Program-made: the position numbers and the translations under genes
The notes under the pieces: model-generated
The model's database searches: none
Seen by the model: the letters and a program-made list of their open reading frames with translations, nothing else
Told to the model about the DNA's origin: nothing
NCBI GenBank assembly: GCA_945887955.1
Contig: CAMCZO010000006.1
Coordinates: 1 to 51,976 of the forward strand
Direction: 5' to 3'
Length of the DNA stretch: 51,976 bases
DNA from: Chitinophaga pinensis
GTDB taxonomy: Bacteria > Bacteroidota > Bacteroidia > B-17B0 > Aurantibacillaceae
Shown: positions 7,531 to 16,307 of the stretch, one piece after another
Layout: every line of letters starts with the position of its first letter
Numbering within the stretch: the first letter of the stretch is position 1

Positions 7531-7980
7531 ATGAAAACAATTATTACAATCTGCTTATTATTTTTATCTTGCTTTTATATTAAGGCTCAGGAACAAAATC
7601 CCATCACTTGGATGGCAAATTATAAAGCCATTAATTCTTCTGAGGGAATTATAGTTATTACTGCTAACATTGAAAAGAACTGGCATATGTTTTCACAAAG
7701 GCCAACGGATGCCGGTACCATTCCAACTTCTTTTAATTTTGAAAACTCAAAAAAATATCAATTAATTGGAATCACTGAAGAAATAGGAGCAAAAGAAGAA
7801 TTTATAAAAGAGTTTGACGCTACGCTTTTTTTATTTACAACTAAAGCTGAATTTAGTCAAAAAGTAAAACTATTGAGTAAAACCGGATTTAATATTAAAT
7901 TTAAAGTTGAGTACATGTGTTGCAATGATAAAATGTGCCTACCACCAAAAACAATAGAATTAAGTATAAAAACTCAATAA
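7531..7980 (+). CDS. secreted nDsbD-like domain protein
   Basis: A 149-residue protein with a signal peptide (residues 1-19, ending IKAQ) followed by a single domain resembling the N-terminal domain of DsbD. The matching features are the WHMFSQ motif, TSFNFENSKKY, and a C-terminal cluster CCNDKMCLPP (Cys130, Cys131, Cys136) like the reactive disulfide region of nDsbD. It lacks membrane and thioredoxin parts. It is followed 48 bp downstream by a full-length dsbD whose N-terminal domain is homologous, so it probably hands electrons from DsbD to periplasmic targets or forms a partner domain. Identity as an nDsbD-like domain is clear; the exact partner is inferred. Confidence 0.8.
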   Translation: MKTIITICLLFLSCFYIKAQEQNPITWMANYKAINSSEGIIVITANIEKNWHMFSQRPTDAGTIPTSFNFENSKKYQLIGITEEIGAKEEFIKEFDATLFLFTTKAEFSQKVKLLSKTGFNIKFKVEYMCCNDKMCLPPKTIELSIKTQ

Positions 7981-8028
7981 AAAATTAATGGTGTTTTAAA
8001 TTTTAGATTATAGTAAAAAGGCATTATT

Positions 8029-10113
8029 ATGAAGAGGTTTTTTATTTTATTTTTTATTTTATTTTTTAATTCTACTTTTTATAGCCAGGCTAAACAATAT
8101 GTGAGCTGGAGTTATTCTCAAAAAAAAATTAGCGCCGACGAATTTGAATTAATTTTTAAAGCTAAAATAGAGCCAACTTGGCATTTGTATTCTCAAATAG
8201 AAACGCCTGACGGGCCTCTACCAACCAGTTTTGAATTCGAAAAATCTAAAGATTATGTATTAGTTGGCAAAACAATTGAGCCCGCTCCAATAGAGCATGC
8301 AGAACCTGTTTTTGACAATTTAGTAGTTCGATATTTCGAAAATGCAGCCACATTTAAACAAAAAATAAAAGTAAAAAATAAAACTCCTTTTACTATAAAA
8401 GGATTTATAGATGGAATGGCATGCAACGAAAGTCAGTGTCAAAAATTCTCCCCATCGCCCGAATTTATTTTTAAAATAGAGGGGTCCTTAACGGATAGTT
8501 CTAATGCCTTAATAACCGAACCTAAGGTAGAGGATACAATTAATGCCTCAGCAACGAATTTAAATAAAAATTTATCCCAACCGTCTAATCAAAAAGATAA
8601 TCAAAAAGGAAATGTAAAAGATTTAAAGCCTGAGCCATCTCCTCAAAAAAAATCAAATACTACTTACATCAGTTTGTTTATTGCTGGTTTTTTAGGTGGC
8701 TTATTGGCGCTCTTAACCCCTTGTGTATTTCCTATGATACCGATGACAGTTAGTTTTTTTACAAAACAAAGTAAAACAAAAGCAGCCGGTATTCGTAATG
8801 CTATCATATATTCTATTTCTATTATTATTATTTATATTTTACTAGGCTTAGGTGTAACCTTAATTTTTGGCGCTGATGCAATGAATAATTTGGCTACCAA
8901 TGTTTGGTTTAATTTAGCATTTTTTGTTTTATTGGTTGTATTTGGCATCTCGTTTTTAGGTGCTTTCGAAATTACATTGCCATCTGCATTTATAAATAAA
9001 GTGGATGCTAAATCAGAAAAAGGAGGTTTAATTGGCATTTTTTTTATGGCCTTTACTTTAGGCTTAGTTTCTTTTTCTTGCACCGGGCCAATTATTGGAA
9101 CCCTTCTTGTTCAGGCGGCATCAACTGGTGCTTTGGCAGGTCCGTTTTTTGGCATGTTTGGTTTTTCTTTGGCTTTGGCGCTACCTTTTGGTTTGTTTGC
9201 AGCATTTCCGGGTTGGCTAAATTCTCTGCCTAAATCTGGCGGTTGGCTAAACTCTGTAAAAGTAGTGCTTGGGTTTTTGGAATTAGCATTGGCCATGAAA
9301 TTTTTATCAAATGCTGATCTTGTGTATGACGCCATGATTATCACCCGCGAAGTTTTTTTGGTAAGCTGGATAGTTATCTTTGGTTTATTAGGAGCTTATT
9401 TAATGGGTTGGTTTAAATTAGCGCATGATAGTGAAATGAAATTTGTTTCTGTGCCCCGCTTAATGATGGCGATTATCACTTTTATGTTTACTTGTTACTT
9501 AATTCCTGGCTTATGGGGAGCGCCCTTAAGTATTATTAATGGATTTCCACCGCCTTTAGAATATACTGAAGCGCCAGATGGATTTGGCGGAACAAAATCT
9601 AATATAAATTCTTCAAATTCAAATAGTTCTTCTTTACCTAAACATATGCACAGAGGCCCGAATGGAATTCCAGCTTTTGATGATTATTATTTTGCCTTAG
9701 ATTATTCTAAAAAAGTTGGGAAACCTATTATGATAGATTTTACTGGAAAAGCATGTATAAATTGTCGGAAAATGGAAGCAGAAGTTTGGAGTAATCCGGA
9801 GGTAAAAAGAAAGCTATCTGAAGATTTTGTTTTAGTGTCGCTATATGTAGATAAAAAAAATGAACTCCCTCTTGACTTACAAAAAGAAGTCTTATGGAAT
9901 GGTTCGTCACGAAAATTAAAAAGCGTTGGAGATAGATGGAGTTATTTACAAAACACAAAATATCAATCGAGCACCCAGCCTCAATATTGGATAATTGATG
10001 GGGATGAAAATCATTTTAGCGATTCAAGTAGTTACGATTCAGATATTGATAAATACATTGAATGGTTAGATAAAGGCTTAGGCAATTTTAAAAACAAAAA
10101 AAATAAACCATAA
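8029..10113 (+). CDS. dsbD: protein-disulfide reductase DsbD (three-domain)
   Basis: DsbD carries reducing power from cytoplasmic thioredoxin across the inner membrane to periplasmic proteins, including cytochrome c maturation and disulfide isomerisation partners. The 694-residue product has a signal peptide, an nDsbD domain with CNESQC (Cys132, Cys137), and a Ser/Asn/Lys-rich linker. The membrane domain of about eight helices has the two conserved Cys in TPCVFP (Cys232) and FSCTGP (Cys351). The C-terminal thioredoxin-like domain has CINC (Cys576, Cys579). All catalytic Cys pairs are present. The preceding gene encodes a second, free-standing nDsbD-like domain. Start ATG 8029 gives a good signal peptide. 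Confidence 0.93.
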   Translation: MKRFFILFFILFFNSTFYSQAKQYVSWSYSQKKISADEFELIFKAKIEPTWHLYSQIETPDGPLPTSFEFEKSKDYVLVGKTIEPAPIEHAEPVFDNLVVRYFENAATFKQKIKVKNKTPFTIKGFIDGMACNESQCQKFSPSPEFIFKIEGSLTDSSNALITEPKVEDTINASATNLNKNLSQPSNQKDNQKGNVKDLKPEPSPQKKSNTTYISLFIAGFLGGLLALLTPCVFPMIPMTVSFFTKQSKTKAAGIRNAIIYSISIIIIYILLGLGVTLIFGADAMNNLATNVWFNLAFFVLLVVFGISFLGAFEITLPSAFINKVDAKSEKGGLIGIFFMAFTLGLVSFSCTGPIIGTLLVQAASTGALAGPFFGMFGFSLALALPFGLFAAFPGWLNSLPKSGGWLNSVKVVLGFLELALAMKFLSNADLVYDAMIITREVFLVSWIVIFGLLGAYLMGWFKLAHDSEMKFVSVPRLMMAIITFMFTCYLIPGLWGAPLSIINGFPPPLEYTEAPDGFGGTKSNINSSNSNSSSLPKHMHRGPNGIPAFDDYYFALDYSKKVGKPIMIDFTGKACINCRKMEAEVWSNPEVKRKLSEDFVLVSLYVDKKNELPLDLQKEVLWNGSSRKLKSVGDRWSYLQNTKYQSSTQPQYWIIDGDENHFSDSSSYDSDIDKYIEWLDKGLGNFKNKKNKP

Positions 10114-10149
10114 TAATTATCTCGCTTCACTAATAATATTTAAAATAAG

Positions 10150-10157
10150 TATATTTG
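10150..10157 (+). promoter_or_regulatory. -7 element upstream of ferritin
   Basis: TATATTTG matches the Bacteroidota -7 consensus TANNTTTG exactly and lies 14 bp before the ferritin ATG. No clear -33 TTTG is visible at the expected distance, so this is tentative. Confidence 0.4.
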
Positions 10158-10171
10158 TAAAAAATAATTTT

Positions 10172-10702
10172 ATGTTATCACCTCAGGTAAGTAAAGCGTT
10201 AAATAAACAAATAGAACTAGAAGGATTTTCTTCTCAATACTATTTGGCAATGGCCAGCTGGGCCGAAACACAGGGCTTAAATGGCGTGAGCGCTTTTTTA
10301 TATCATCATGCCGATGAAGAACGACTTCATATGCTTAAACTAATTAAATTTGTAAACGAACGTGGCGGTCACGGCGTTGTTCCGGTATTAAAACAACCAC
10401 CTGTGACTTACAAATCAGTAAAAGCGGTATTTGAAGAAATTTTAAAACACGAGATAAAAGTTACTTCAGATATTAATGGTTTAGTAGATGCAACATTAAA
10501 AGAAAAAGATTACACTACACATAATTTTCTTCAATGGTATGTGAGCGAACAAATTGAAGAAGAAGCGTTGGCTAGACAAATTGTAGACAAATTAAAATTA
10601 ATTGGCGACGACAAAGGAGGCTTATACTTTTTTGATAGAGATTTAGAAGCAATGGCTATCGCTTCTGAAAATGAAGAGAGCCATACTAAAAATAAAAAAT
10701 AA
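10172..10702 (+). CDS. ftnA: non-haem ferritin (FtnA type)
   Basis: Ferritin oxidises Fe(II) and stores it as a mineral in a 24-subunit cytoplasmic shell. The 176-residue length fits. The di-iron ferroxidase residues are all present at positions equivalent to the E. coli FtnA set: Glu17, Glu50, His53, Glu94, Gln127 and Glu130. No haem-ligand methionine typical of bacterioferritin was noted, so this is the FtnA rather than Bfr class. The gene is probably monocistronic, with a -7 promoter element close upstream and a convergent FtsB-like gene downstream. Confidence 0.93.
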   Translation: MLSPQVSKALNKQIELEGFSSQYYLAMASWAETQGLNGVSAFLYHHADEERLHMLKLIKFVNERGGHGVVPVLKQPPVTYKSVKAVFEEILKHEIKVTSDINGLVDATLKEKDYTTHNFLQWYVSEQIEEEALARQIVDKLKLIGDDKGGLYFFDRDLEAMAIASENEESHTKNKK

Positions 10703-10717
10703 CCAACAGTTCTTATT

Positions 10718-11002
10718 TTATTTAGCAACTAAGACAAAAATGTCTTCGTTTTGTTTTTTCATCAAATAGGTTTCTCTTGCGAATGTTTCTAAACTTTTTT
10801 TATTTGTATGAAGCTCGTTTAAAAAAAACGTGTTATTTTTTATTTCTGATAAATAATACTCTTTTTCTTTCTGTAATTTTTCACACTTTTTTATCAATTC
10901 TCGTTGCGTAAAAACATCATTTTTATCAAAGAAAAATAACCAAACAATGATGAAGGTAATTGTGATAAAATATTTGTTTTTTAATGTATTTAAGATTTTC
11001 AT
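10718..11002 (-). CDS. septum formation initiator family protein (FtsB/DivIC-like)
   Basis: A 94-residue small bitopic protein. It has a short basic N-terminus (MKILNTLKNK), one transmembrane helix (about residues 11-24, rich in Ile, Phe, Trp), then a coiled-coil (KKCEKLQKEKEYYLSEI) and a conserved ending LETFARETYLMKKQNEDIF. That ending is the Bacteroidota signature of DivIC/FtsB proteins, which bridge FtsL, FtsQ and the divisome. I chose ATG at 11002 rather than TTG at 11023 because the shorter form has the usual N-terminal length. It overlaps nothing and faces ferritin. Family assignment is good; the precise divisome partner is inferred. Confidence 0.8.
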   Translation of the reverse strand: MKILNTLKNKYFITITFIIVWLFFFDKNDVFTQRELIKKCEKLQKEKEYYLSEIKNNTFFLNELHTNKKSLETFARETYLMKKQNEDIFVLVAK

Positions 11003-11110
11003 TTCAACAAATTTAGCTATCAAAAATTGCGATTTAATTACTTTAAATAAAATTTATCAATAAGTGCCTGTTAATTCTATACAAAAAAAGGTAAAAATAT
11101 TTTTTCTTTT

Positions 11111-11139
11111 TTTGAATCCACAAAAAAGCCTTACACTTG
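11111..11139 (+). promoter_or_regulatory. probable promoter of the DUF4296 lipoprotein gene
   Basis: TTTG at 11111-11114 and TACACTTG at 11132-11139 (7 of 8 matches to TANNTTTG) are spaced 17 bp apart, as expected for the Bacteroidota primary sigma factor. The ATG at 11152 follows 12 bp later. Confidence 0.5.
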
Positions 11140-11151
11140 TTTATATTTATT

Positions 11152-11547
11152 ATGGCATTATTTTATTACAAATTAAAATCGAGTATAATTATAAGTTTTT
11201 GCTGTATTGTTTTTTATCAATGTTCTCAAAACAATTTAGAAAGCGAAGATACCCAAGATAATATTTTAAATAAAGAATTATTTTCAAAGGTATTGGTTGA
11301 ATTAGCTTTAGCAGAAAGCGCCGCAAATTTAAATATAAAAGGAGTGAGTGTTCAAAAAATTGATTCAGTGTATGCCTTTGATCCTTTATATGAAAATAAA
11401 GTTAGAAAATCTCAATACGATTCTACCTTAATTTACTATACTCATCATCCAAAAGAATATAAGATCATTTACGAAAACGTGTTAGTTGTTTTAAGTAAAT
11501 TAGAAGCAAAACATAGTTTAGTTAAAACAAATGCAATTAAAAAGTAG
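11152..11547 (+). CDS. DUF4296 domain lipoprotein
   Basis: A 131-residue protein with an N-terminal hydrophobic signal and likely lipobox FYQC (Cys near residue 24). A helical domain follows with LVELALAESAANL and a block around YDSTLIYYTHHPKEYKIIYENVL. This pattern is typical of the Bacteroidota-restricted DUF4296 family, whose function is unknown; it is usually a small outer-membrane or periplasmic lipoprotein. The ATG at 11152 is preferred over TTG at 11137 because the promoter's -7 element reaches 11139. It converges with glmS, with a possible terminator overlapping its stop. Confidence 0.72.
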   Translation: MALFYYKLKSSIIISFCCIVFYQCSQNNLESEDTQDNILNKELFSKVLVELALAESAANLNIKGVSVQKIDSVYAFDPLYENKVRKSQYDSTLIYYTHHPKEYKIIYENVLVVLSKLEAKHSLVKTNAIKK

Positions 11548-11561
11548 AGGTTTTACTTTTT
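11539..11561. terminator. possible shared terminator between DUF4296 gene and glmS
   Basis: An 8-bp AT-rich stem (AAAAAGTA at 11539-11546 with TACTTTTT at 11554-11561) with a 7-nt loop ends in a T-run on the plus strand and, mirrored, on the minus strand. It overlaps the TAG stop of the lipoprotein gene. The stem is GC-poor, so support is moderate. Confidence 0.4.
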
Positions 11562-11572
11562 TGTATCCGCTT

Positions 11573-13417
11573 CTATTCAACCGTTACTGATTTAGCTAAA
11601 TTACGGGGCTGATCAACGTTGCAACCTCTTAATACCGCAATATGATAAGATAATAATTGTAAAGGAATAACAGAAATTAAAGGCACTAGAAATTCATCAG
11701 TTTCAGGTATTTCAATTAAATCATCAGCCATGGCTTTTACCTCTTTATCACCAAAAGTAACTACAGCTGTAATTTTACCTTTTCGGGCTTTTACCTCTTG
11801 AATGTTGCTTACTACTTTTTCGTAATTTGCTCCTTTCGTGGCAATCACAAAAACAGGCATTTCTTCATCAATTAATGCAATCGGACCATGTTTCATTTCA
11901 GCAGCTGGATATCCTTCGGCGTGAATGTATGAAATCTCTTTTAGTTTTAAAGCGCCTTCTAATGCAACAGGAAACGAAACGCCGCGACCAAGATAAAGTG
12001 CGTTTCGGCAATCTTTATACTTTGTAGCTATTTTATACAATTGATCGTTTAGCTTTAATACTTCTTCTATTTTTGTAGGAATAGTTTCTAATTCGTATAA
12101 TAATTGACGATAGCGACTTTCGGTTAAGGTACCTCGAACTTTTGCCATATGCAGAGCCATTAAAGTAAGTACGGTTACCTGAGCTGTAAATGCTTTTGTT
12201 GATGCAACACCAATTTCGGGACCAGCGTGAGTATAGCTTCCACCATGAGTTGCACGAGCAATAGAAGAACCAACAACATTACAAACCCCTAAAACAGTGG
12301 CGCCTTTAGATTTAGCCAATTCTACAGCGGCTAATGTATCTGCAGTTTCCCCACTTTGTGAAATTGCAATTACAATATCATCTTCATAAATAATTGGATT
12401 ACGATAACGAAATTCAGAAGCATATTCTACTTCTACAGGAACACGAGCAAATTCTTCAAATAAATATTCACCTACTAAACCCGCGTGCCAAGACGTACCG
12501 CAAGCTAAAAAGATTATCCGTTTAGCTTTTTCAAATTTCTTCTCATGGTCAACAATCCCGCCCATTTTTATTTCGCCTGTAGTTGCATTAATCCTTCCGC
12601 GCATGCTATCTAAAACGGAACGAGGCTGCTCATAAATTTCCTTTAACATGAAATGAGCATATCCTCCTTTTTCAATCGACTCTAGTTCTAATGTTAATTT
12701 TTGAATGTATGGAGTTACTTCTTTATCTTTTAAATTTCTAATTTTTATTTCATGTCCTTTACGTAAAACTACCACCTGTTCGTCTTCGAGGTAAACTACA
12801 TTTTTTGTGTATTCGATAATTGGCGAAGCGTCGGACGCAACAAAAAAATCATCATGGCCAATGCCAATAACCATTGGGCTTCCTTTTTTAGCGGCGACAA
12901 TAACATCGGGGTCATTTTTATCTAATAATACAATGGCATAGGCTCCGATTACTTGTTTGAGTGCAGCCTGAACAGCATAACCCATTTTTGTGTTCTCGTT
13001 TTTTTGAACATCTTCTATTAAATGTATTAATACTTCAGTATCAGTTTCTGACTCAAAAACATGTCCTTTTTTTATTAACCTCTCTTTAATAGCTGCATAA
13101 TTTTCGATGATTCCATTATGAATCATTACTAAATTTTTGCTTTGAGAATAATGCGGGTGAGAATTAACGTCATTTGGTTCGCCATGAGTAGCCCATCGGG
13201 TGTGCCCAATTCCAACGGTTCCGGAGGTGTCTTTTTTTTCTACAAAAGAAAGTAAATCACTTACTTTGCCTTTTCGCTTATAAACATTTAAATTTCCTGA
13301 TTTATTAATTAGAGCAACGCCAGCACTATCGTAACCACGATATTCTAAACGCTGTAATCCTTTAATTAAAATAGGGTATGCATCCCTATTGCCTATGTAT
13401 GCTACAATTCCGCACAT
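11573..13417 (-). CDS. glmS: glutamine-fructose-6-phosphate aminotransferase (isomerising)
   Basis: GlmS makes glucosamine-6-phosphate from fructose-6-phosphate and glutamine, the first step toward UDP-GlcNAc for peptidoglycan and lipid A. The 614-residue product starts MCGIVAYIG, with Cys2 as the glutaminase nucleophile after Met removal, followed by RGYDSAG and HTRWATHG. Two SIS domains follow, with GCGTSWHAG and SQSGETADT, and the sugar-binding HAEGYPAAEMKHGP. The end PRNLAKSVTVE is canonical. No glmS ribozyme is visible upstream, as expected outside Firmicutes. It may be transcribed with the pseudouridine synthase gene 42 bp upstream. Confidence 0.97.
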   Translation of the reverse strand: MCGIVAYIGNRDAYPILIKGLQRLEYRGYDSAGVALINKSGNLNVYKRKGKVSDLLSFVEKKDTSGTVGIGHTRWATHGEPNDVNSHPHYSQSKNLVMIHNGIIENYAAIKERLIKKGHVFESETDTEVLIHLIEDVQKNENTKMGYAVQAALKQVIGAYAIVLLDKNDPDVIVAAKKGSPMVIGIGHDDFFVASDASPIIEYTKNVVYLEDEQVVVLRKGHEIKIRNLKDKEVTPYIQKLTLELESIEKGGYAHFMLKEIYEQPRSVLDSMRGRINATTGEIKMGGIVDHEKKFEKAKRIIFLACGTSWHAGLVGEYLFEEFARVPVEVEYASEFRYRNPIIYEDDIVIAISQSGETADTLAAVELAKSKGATVLGVCNVVGSSIARATHGGSYTHAGPEIGVASTKAFTAQVTVLTLMALHMAKVRGTLTESRYRQLLYELETIPTKIEEVLKLNDQLYKIATKYKDCRNALYLGRGVSFPVALEGALKLKEISYIHAEGYPAAEMKHGPIALIDEEMPVFVIATKGANYEKVVSNIQEVKARKGKITAVVTFGDKEVKAMADDLIEIPETDEFLVPLISVIPLQLLSYHIAVLRGCNVDQPRNLAKSVTVE

Positions 13418-13459
13418 AATATAAAAACAATATTTTTTTACTATTTAAATTTACAATTT

Positions 13460-14839
13460 TTATCCAATCATTTTTAAAAAACTAATTTCTTTTGCAGTTA
13501 AAAAACGGTGTTTACCACGCGGCAAATCTTTTTTAGTTAGCCCAGCGAATACTACTCGATCTAGTTTTAAAATTTCGTAACCCAAATGCTCGAATAAACG
13601 ACGAACAATACGATTACGACCGCTGTGAATTTCAATCCCAATTTCTTTTTTTCCTTCTCCTACAAAAGCCAAGTCGTCGGCTTTTACAATCCCATCTTCT
13701 AACTCAACGCCCTCTGTAATCGCTTTAAAATCTTCGGGCTTTAAGCCCTTATTTAAACTAACATGATATACTTTTTTAACTCCAAATTTTGGATGAGTTA
13801 ATTTTGTGGTAATGTCTCCATCGTTTGTAAATAAAAGTAAGCCAGTTGTTTTTCTATCTAAACGCCCTACAGGATATACTCTTTCTTTACAAACTTTAGC
13901 AATTAGTTCCATAACCGTTTTACGCTCTTGAGGGTCATCAACTGTAGTAATATAATCTTTTGGTTTATTTAAAAGTAAATACACTTTGCGTTCGCTTTTA
14001 ACAGCTGCGTCTCCGTATGTTACTTTATCTGTTGGATTTATTTTATAGCCCAATTGATCAACCACCACGCCATTTACTTTTACAATCCCACTTTGAATAA
14101 GGGTATCAGCTTCTCGTCGAGAAGCAATACCTGCATTAGACAAATATTTATTTAATCGAATTAAGCCATCACTAATTTGAGGTTTTAAGTTAGTGTTAGA
14201 TTTTTTAAATGTTGTTTTTGGTTTGTGTCCATCAATTTTGCCGGCATTTGAAAATACTTTTCCGTCTTCAAAATCATTAAATTTTACTCGCTTAGTTTGA
14301 TCATCTATTTCTTGACCCTTTCGAGGTTTAGAAAATCTCTTTTTTACGGGACCATCGGAATGCTTATCTAATGACTTAGAAGGCCCGTATTTTCTTGCCT
14401 CGCTATCGCCACCTTTTTTAAATGGCTTTGAGGGTCTACGTTTAAAAGAATTACGTTCATCCGAAAATTCAGAAGTTTGTTTCGGCTTAGTTTTATTTAT
14501 AAATGACTCAGATTTATCGCCACGAAAATTTCTGGGAGGCCTTTCATTTTGATCTGATTTTGAGGCGGAATAAGGCTTTGATTTTCGTTCGCTCGAATCT
14601 GTAAAAGTTCGTCTAGGCCTATCGCCCTCATAAGGTTTATATGGTTTACGCTCGAACGAATCTTTAAATGGACGAGGCGCATCATCAGTTGATTTTTTGT
14701 TTCGATCTGAGGACTCTTCGAAACGTCGTTTTGGTTTATCGTTAGAATAAGAATTTTTGTTAGAAGGCTTTTTAAAAGCCTTATTGGCATCTTTGGTTTT
14801 AAATGATTTCCCTTTAGAGCTGTTGTTTGTTTTGTGCAT
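13460..14839 (-). CDS. RsuA/RluB-family pseudouridine synthase with long basic N-terminal extension
   Basis: The C-terminal half (about residues 228-459) is a normal RsuA/RluB enzyme, which converts specific uridines of ribosomal RNA to pseudouridine. It comprises an S4 RNA-binding domain (LIRLNKYLSNAGIASRREAD) and the catalytic region with VGRLDRKTTGLLLFTNDGD, where the Asp of RLD is the nucleophile, ending with GRNRIVRRLFEHLGY. The first roughly 225 residues are low-complexity, rich in Lys, Arg, Ser, Asp and Phe, with repeated RPRRTF/ERKPYKP-like motifs, and are probably disordered and RNA-binding. Such tails occur in Bacteroidota homologues. The target base (23S or 16S rRNA) cannot be fixed here. 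It lies 11 bp from yraN, probably one operon. Confidence 0.9.
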   Translation of the reverse strand: MHKTNNSSKGKSFKTKDANKAFKKPSNKNSYSNDKPKRRFEESSDRNKKSTDDAPRPFKDSFERKPYKPYEGDRPRRTFTDSSERKSKPYSASKSDQNERPPRNFRGDKSESFINKTKPKQTSEFSDERNSFKRRPSKPFKKGGDSEARKYGPSKSLDKHSDGPVKKRFSKPRKGQEIDDQTKRVKFNDFEDGKVFSNAGKIDGHKPKTTFKKSNTNLKPQISDGLIRLNKYLSNAGIASRREADTLIQSGIVKVNGVVVDQLGYKINPTDKVTYGDAAVKSERKVYLLLNKPKDYITTVDDPQERKTVMELIAKVCKERVYPVGRLDRKTTGLLLFTNDGDITTKLTHPKFGVKKVYHVSLNKGLKPEDFKAITEGVELEDGIVKADDLAFVGEGKKEIGIEIHSGRNRIVRRLFEHLGYEILKLDRVVFAGLTKKDLPRGKHRFLTAKEISFLKMIG

Positions 14840-14850
14840 GTCGATAATTA

Positions 14851-15219
14851 TTATTTTATTGACGGATAAAATGCTGATTCCAAATGCTGAATACTTTTAT
14901 TTTGGCTATTATTTGTAATGGCAATAATATCAAATCTAAATTCTTCTTCTATATTATTTGTAATAACGTACTGCTGAGCAGCTGCAATTAAAAATTGTTG
15001 TTTTTTTTTGGTTACAGATAATTCCGGCTCACCAAAGGTATTATTTTTTCGGGTTTTAACCTCAATAAATACGATGGTTTGATTAATTTTAGCAATAATA
15101 TCTAATTCGTATTTCTTGTGGCGCCAATTTGTTTCTAAAAGCAGGTATCCATTTTCCAAAAGATGGGCCTTTGCTTGTTCTTCTCCTCGATCTCCTATTT
15201 CTTTTGTATTTTTTCTCAT
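14851..15219 (-). CDS. YraN family (UPF0102) endonuclease-like protein
   Basis: A 122-residue protein of the UPF0102 family, which has a PD-(D/E)XK nuclease-like fold. GEEQAKAHLLENGY at the N-terminus, YELDIIAKI and FIEVKTRK give the D-(E)xK catalytic arrangement. Its biological role is unproven in most bacteria. It is followed closely by the pseudouridine synthase gene in the same direction, and is divergent from the secreted protein at 15275. The length is typical for the family. Confidence 0.88.
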   Translation of the reverse strand: MRKNTKEIGDRGEEQAKAHLLENGYLLLETNWRHKKYELDIIAKINQTIVFIEVKTRKNNTFGEPELSVTKKKQQFLIAAAQQYVITNNIEEEFRFDIIAITNNSQNKSIQHLESAFYPSIK

Positions 15220-15274
15220 TTTATATTCTTGTTAACACTAAAATACATAAATTAGCGTTCAAATACAGGGGCTA

Positions 15275-15913
15275 ATGAAAAAACTTTTTATTTGTTTTAC
15301 TTTTTTTTATTTCAATCTTTTATTAATTAAAGCTCAAGAGTTTTCTGGGGCAATTAATTTTAAATACGCAACTGTTTATGATACAACTTTAAACGTTTAT
15401 TATGTAAAAAATCAAGTCGTAAGATTAGATCAATTTGCAAGGAAAAAAAATATTGTTGAGGGGAGCTTTATTTTTAATTTAAAATCTAACGAAGTACAAT
15501 GTTTAAATCCAAAGCGCAAGCTGTGGGCACCTCAAAAAAACACCTCGCCGCAAATAATTAAGGGAGAATGTATAGTAACAAAAGGCCATAAAACAAAAAT
15601 TATTGCCGATTTAAAATGTACAGAATACATTGTTAAAAATACAGTAGAAGATTTAGTGATAAGTTATTGGATTGCCCATACAAATTTTAATTTCTTTTCA
15701 TCACTCATTAATCTTTGGAACAGAAAAGACAAACAAAGCGTTTATTTCAGAACAATTAAAGGTTTAGAAATAGGCTGTATGCCTATGTTAAGCGAAGAAA
15801 AACAAATTAGTTCTGGTAAATCAATATCAAAACTAGAGGTCACAAAAATAAGTTTAGTCATTCCAAAAGAAGTTAGTTTAAAAATACCTTCTGATTTTTC
15901 AAAATTCGAATAA
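15275..15913 (+). CDS. secreted protein, DUF4412/LolA-like
   Basis: A 212-residue protein with a clear signal peptide (MKKLFICFTFFYFNLLLIKAQ). The mature part has repeated beta-strand-like segments, such as FSGAINFKYATVYDTTLNVYY, then KNQVVRLDQF and IADLKCTEYIV, ending with PSDFSKF. This layout is like Bacteroidota periplasmic DUF4412 proteins, distantly related to LolA-type lipoprotein carriers, so the family call is tentative. No catalytic motif is seen. It is divergent from yraN and convergent with the holin-like gene. Confidence 0.6.
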   Translation: MKKLFICFTFFYFNLLLIKAQEFSGAINFKYATVYDTTLNVYYVKNQVVRLDQFARKKNIVEGSFIFNLKSNEVQCLNPKRKLWAPQKNTSPQIIKGECIVTKGHKTKIIADLKCTEYIVKNTVEDLVISYWIAHTNFNFFSSLINLWNRKDKQSVYFRTIKGLEIGCMPMLSEEKQISSGKSISKLEVTKISLVIPKEVSLKIPSDFSKFE

Positions 15914-15932
15914 AAATTATAAATAAGTTTTT

Positions 15933-16301
15933 TTATTTTTCTTCTTTTTTATTTGATGAATTAACTCCAAAAATTCTATTTAAAATTCCGGTACAAAAAG
16001 TTAGGCTTAAACTAAATAACAAAGCCCATAAAAATCCATCTACCCTGAAGCCATTAACTAATTTTTCGGCAAAAATAATAATAAAAGCATTTATAGCAAG
16101 TAAGAAAAGGCCTAAGGTAAAAATTGTAATTGGAATAGTTAGCATAGTTAATATTGGTTTTACAATTGCGTTTAAAAAGGCTAGAACAATAGCAACCATT
16201 AAGGCTGACAAATAATCGTCTACTTCTACATGAGGTAAAAAGTATGCTACTATAAAAACGGCGATTGCCGAAACAACTATTTTTAAAATAAAATTGATAA
16301 T
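15933..16301 (-). CDS. phage-holin-like (PF04020 type) four-helix membrane protein
   Basis: A small inner-membrane protein of the Phage_holin_4_2 type, common in bacterial chromosomes and not evidence of a phage. Motifs such as ALMVAIVLAFLNAIVKPI, TIPITIFTLGLFLLAINA and WALLFSLSLTFCTGILNRIFG mark helices two to four. The first helix, FILKIVVSAIAVFIVAYFLP, is only included if translation begins upstream of any ATG or TTG, at ATT 16301 or ATC 16298. The family usually starts M-(K/N)-F-ILKI, which matches this position. A TTG at 16211 would lose the first helix. The reading frame begins directly after the stop codon of the upstream gene (16310-16308), in the same frame, so translational coupling or read-through is plausible. 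Confidence 0.7.
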   Translation of the reverse strand: MINFILKIVVSAIAVFIVAYFLPHVEVDDYLSALMVAIVLAFLNAIVKPILTMLTIPITIFTLGLFLLAINAFIIIFAEKLVNGFRVDGFLWALLFSLSLTFCTGILNRIFGVNSSNKKEEK

Positions 16302-16307
16302 GTAAAT

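Noticed and set aside
15933..16301. Possible prophage marker (holin-like protein)
   Set aside because: This four-helix family is a normal chromosomal gene in Bacteroidota, and no other phage genes are nearby.
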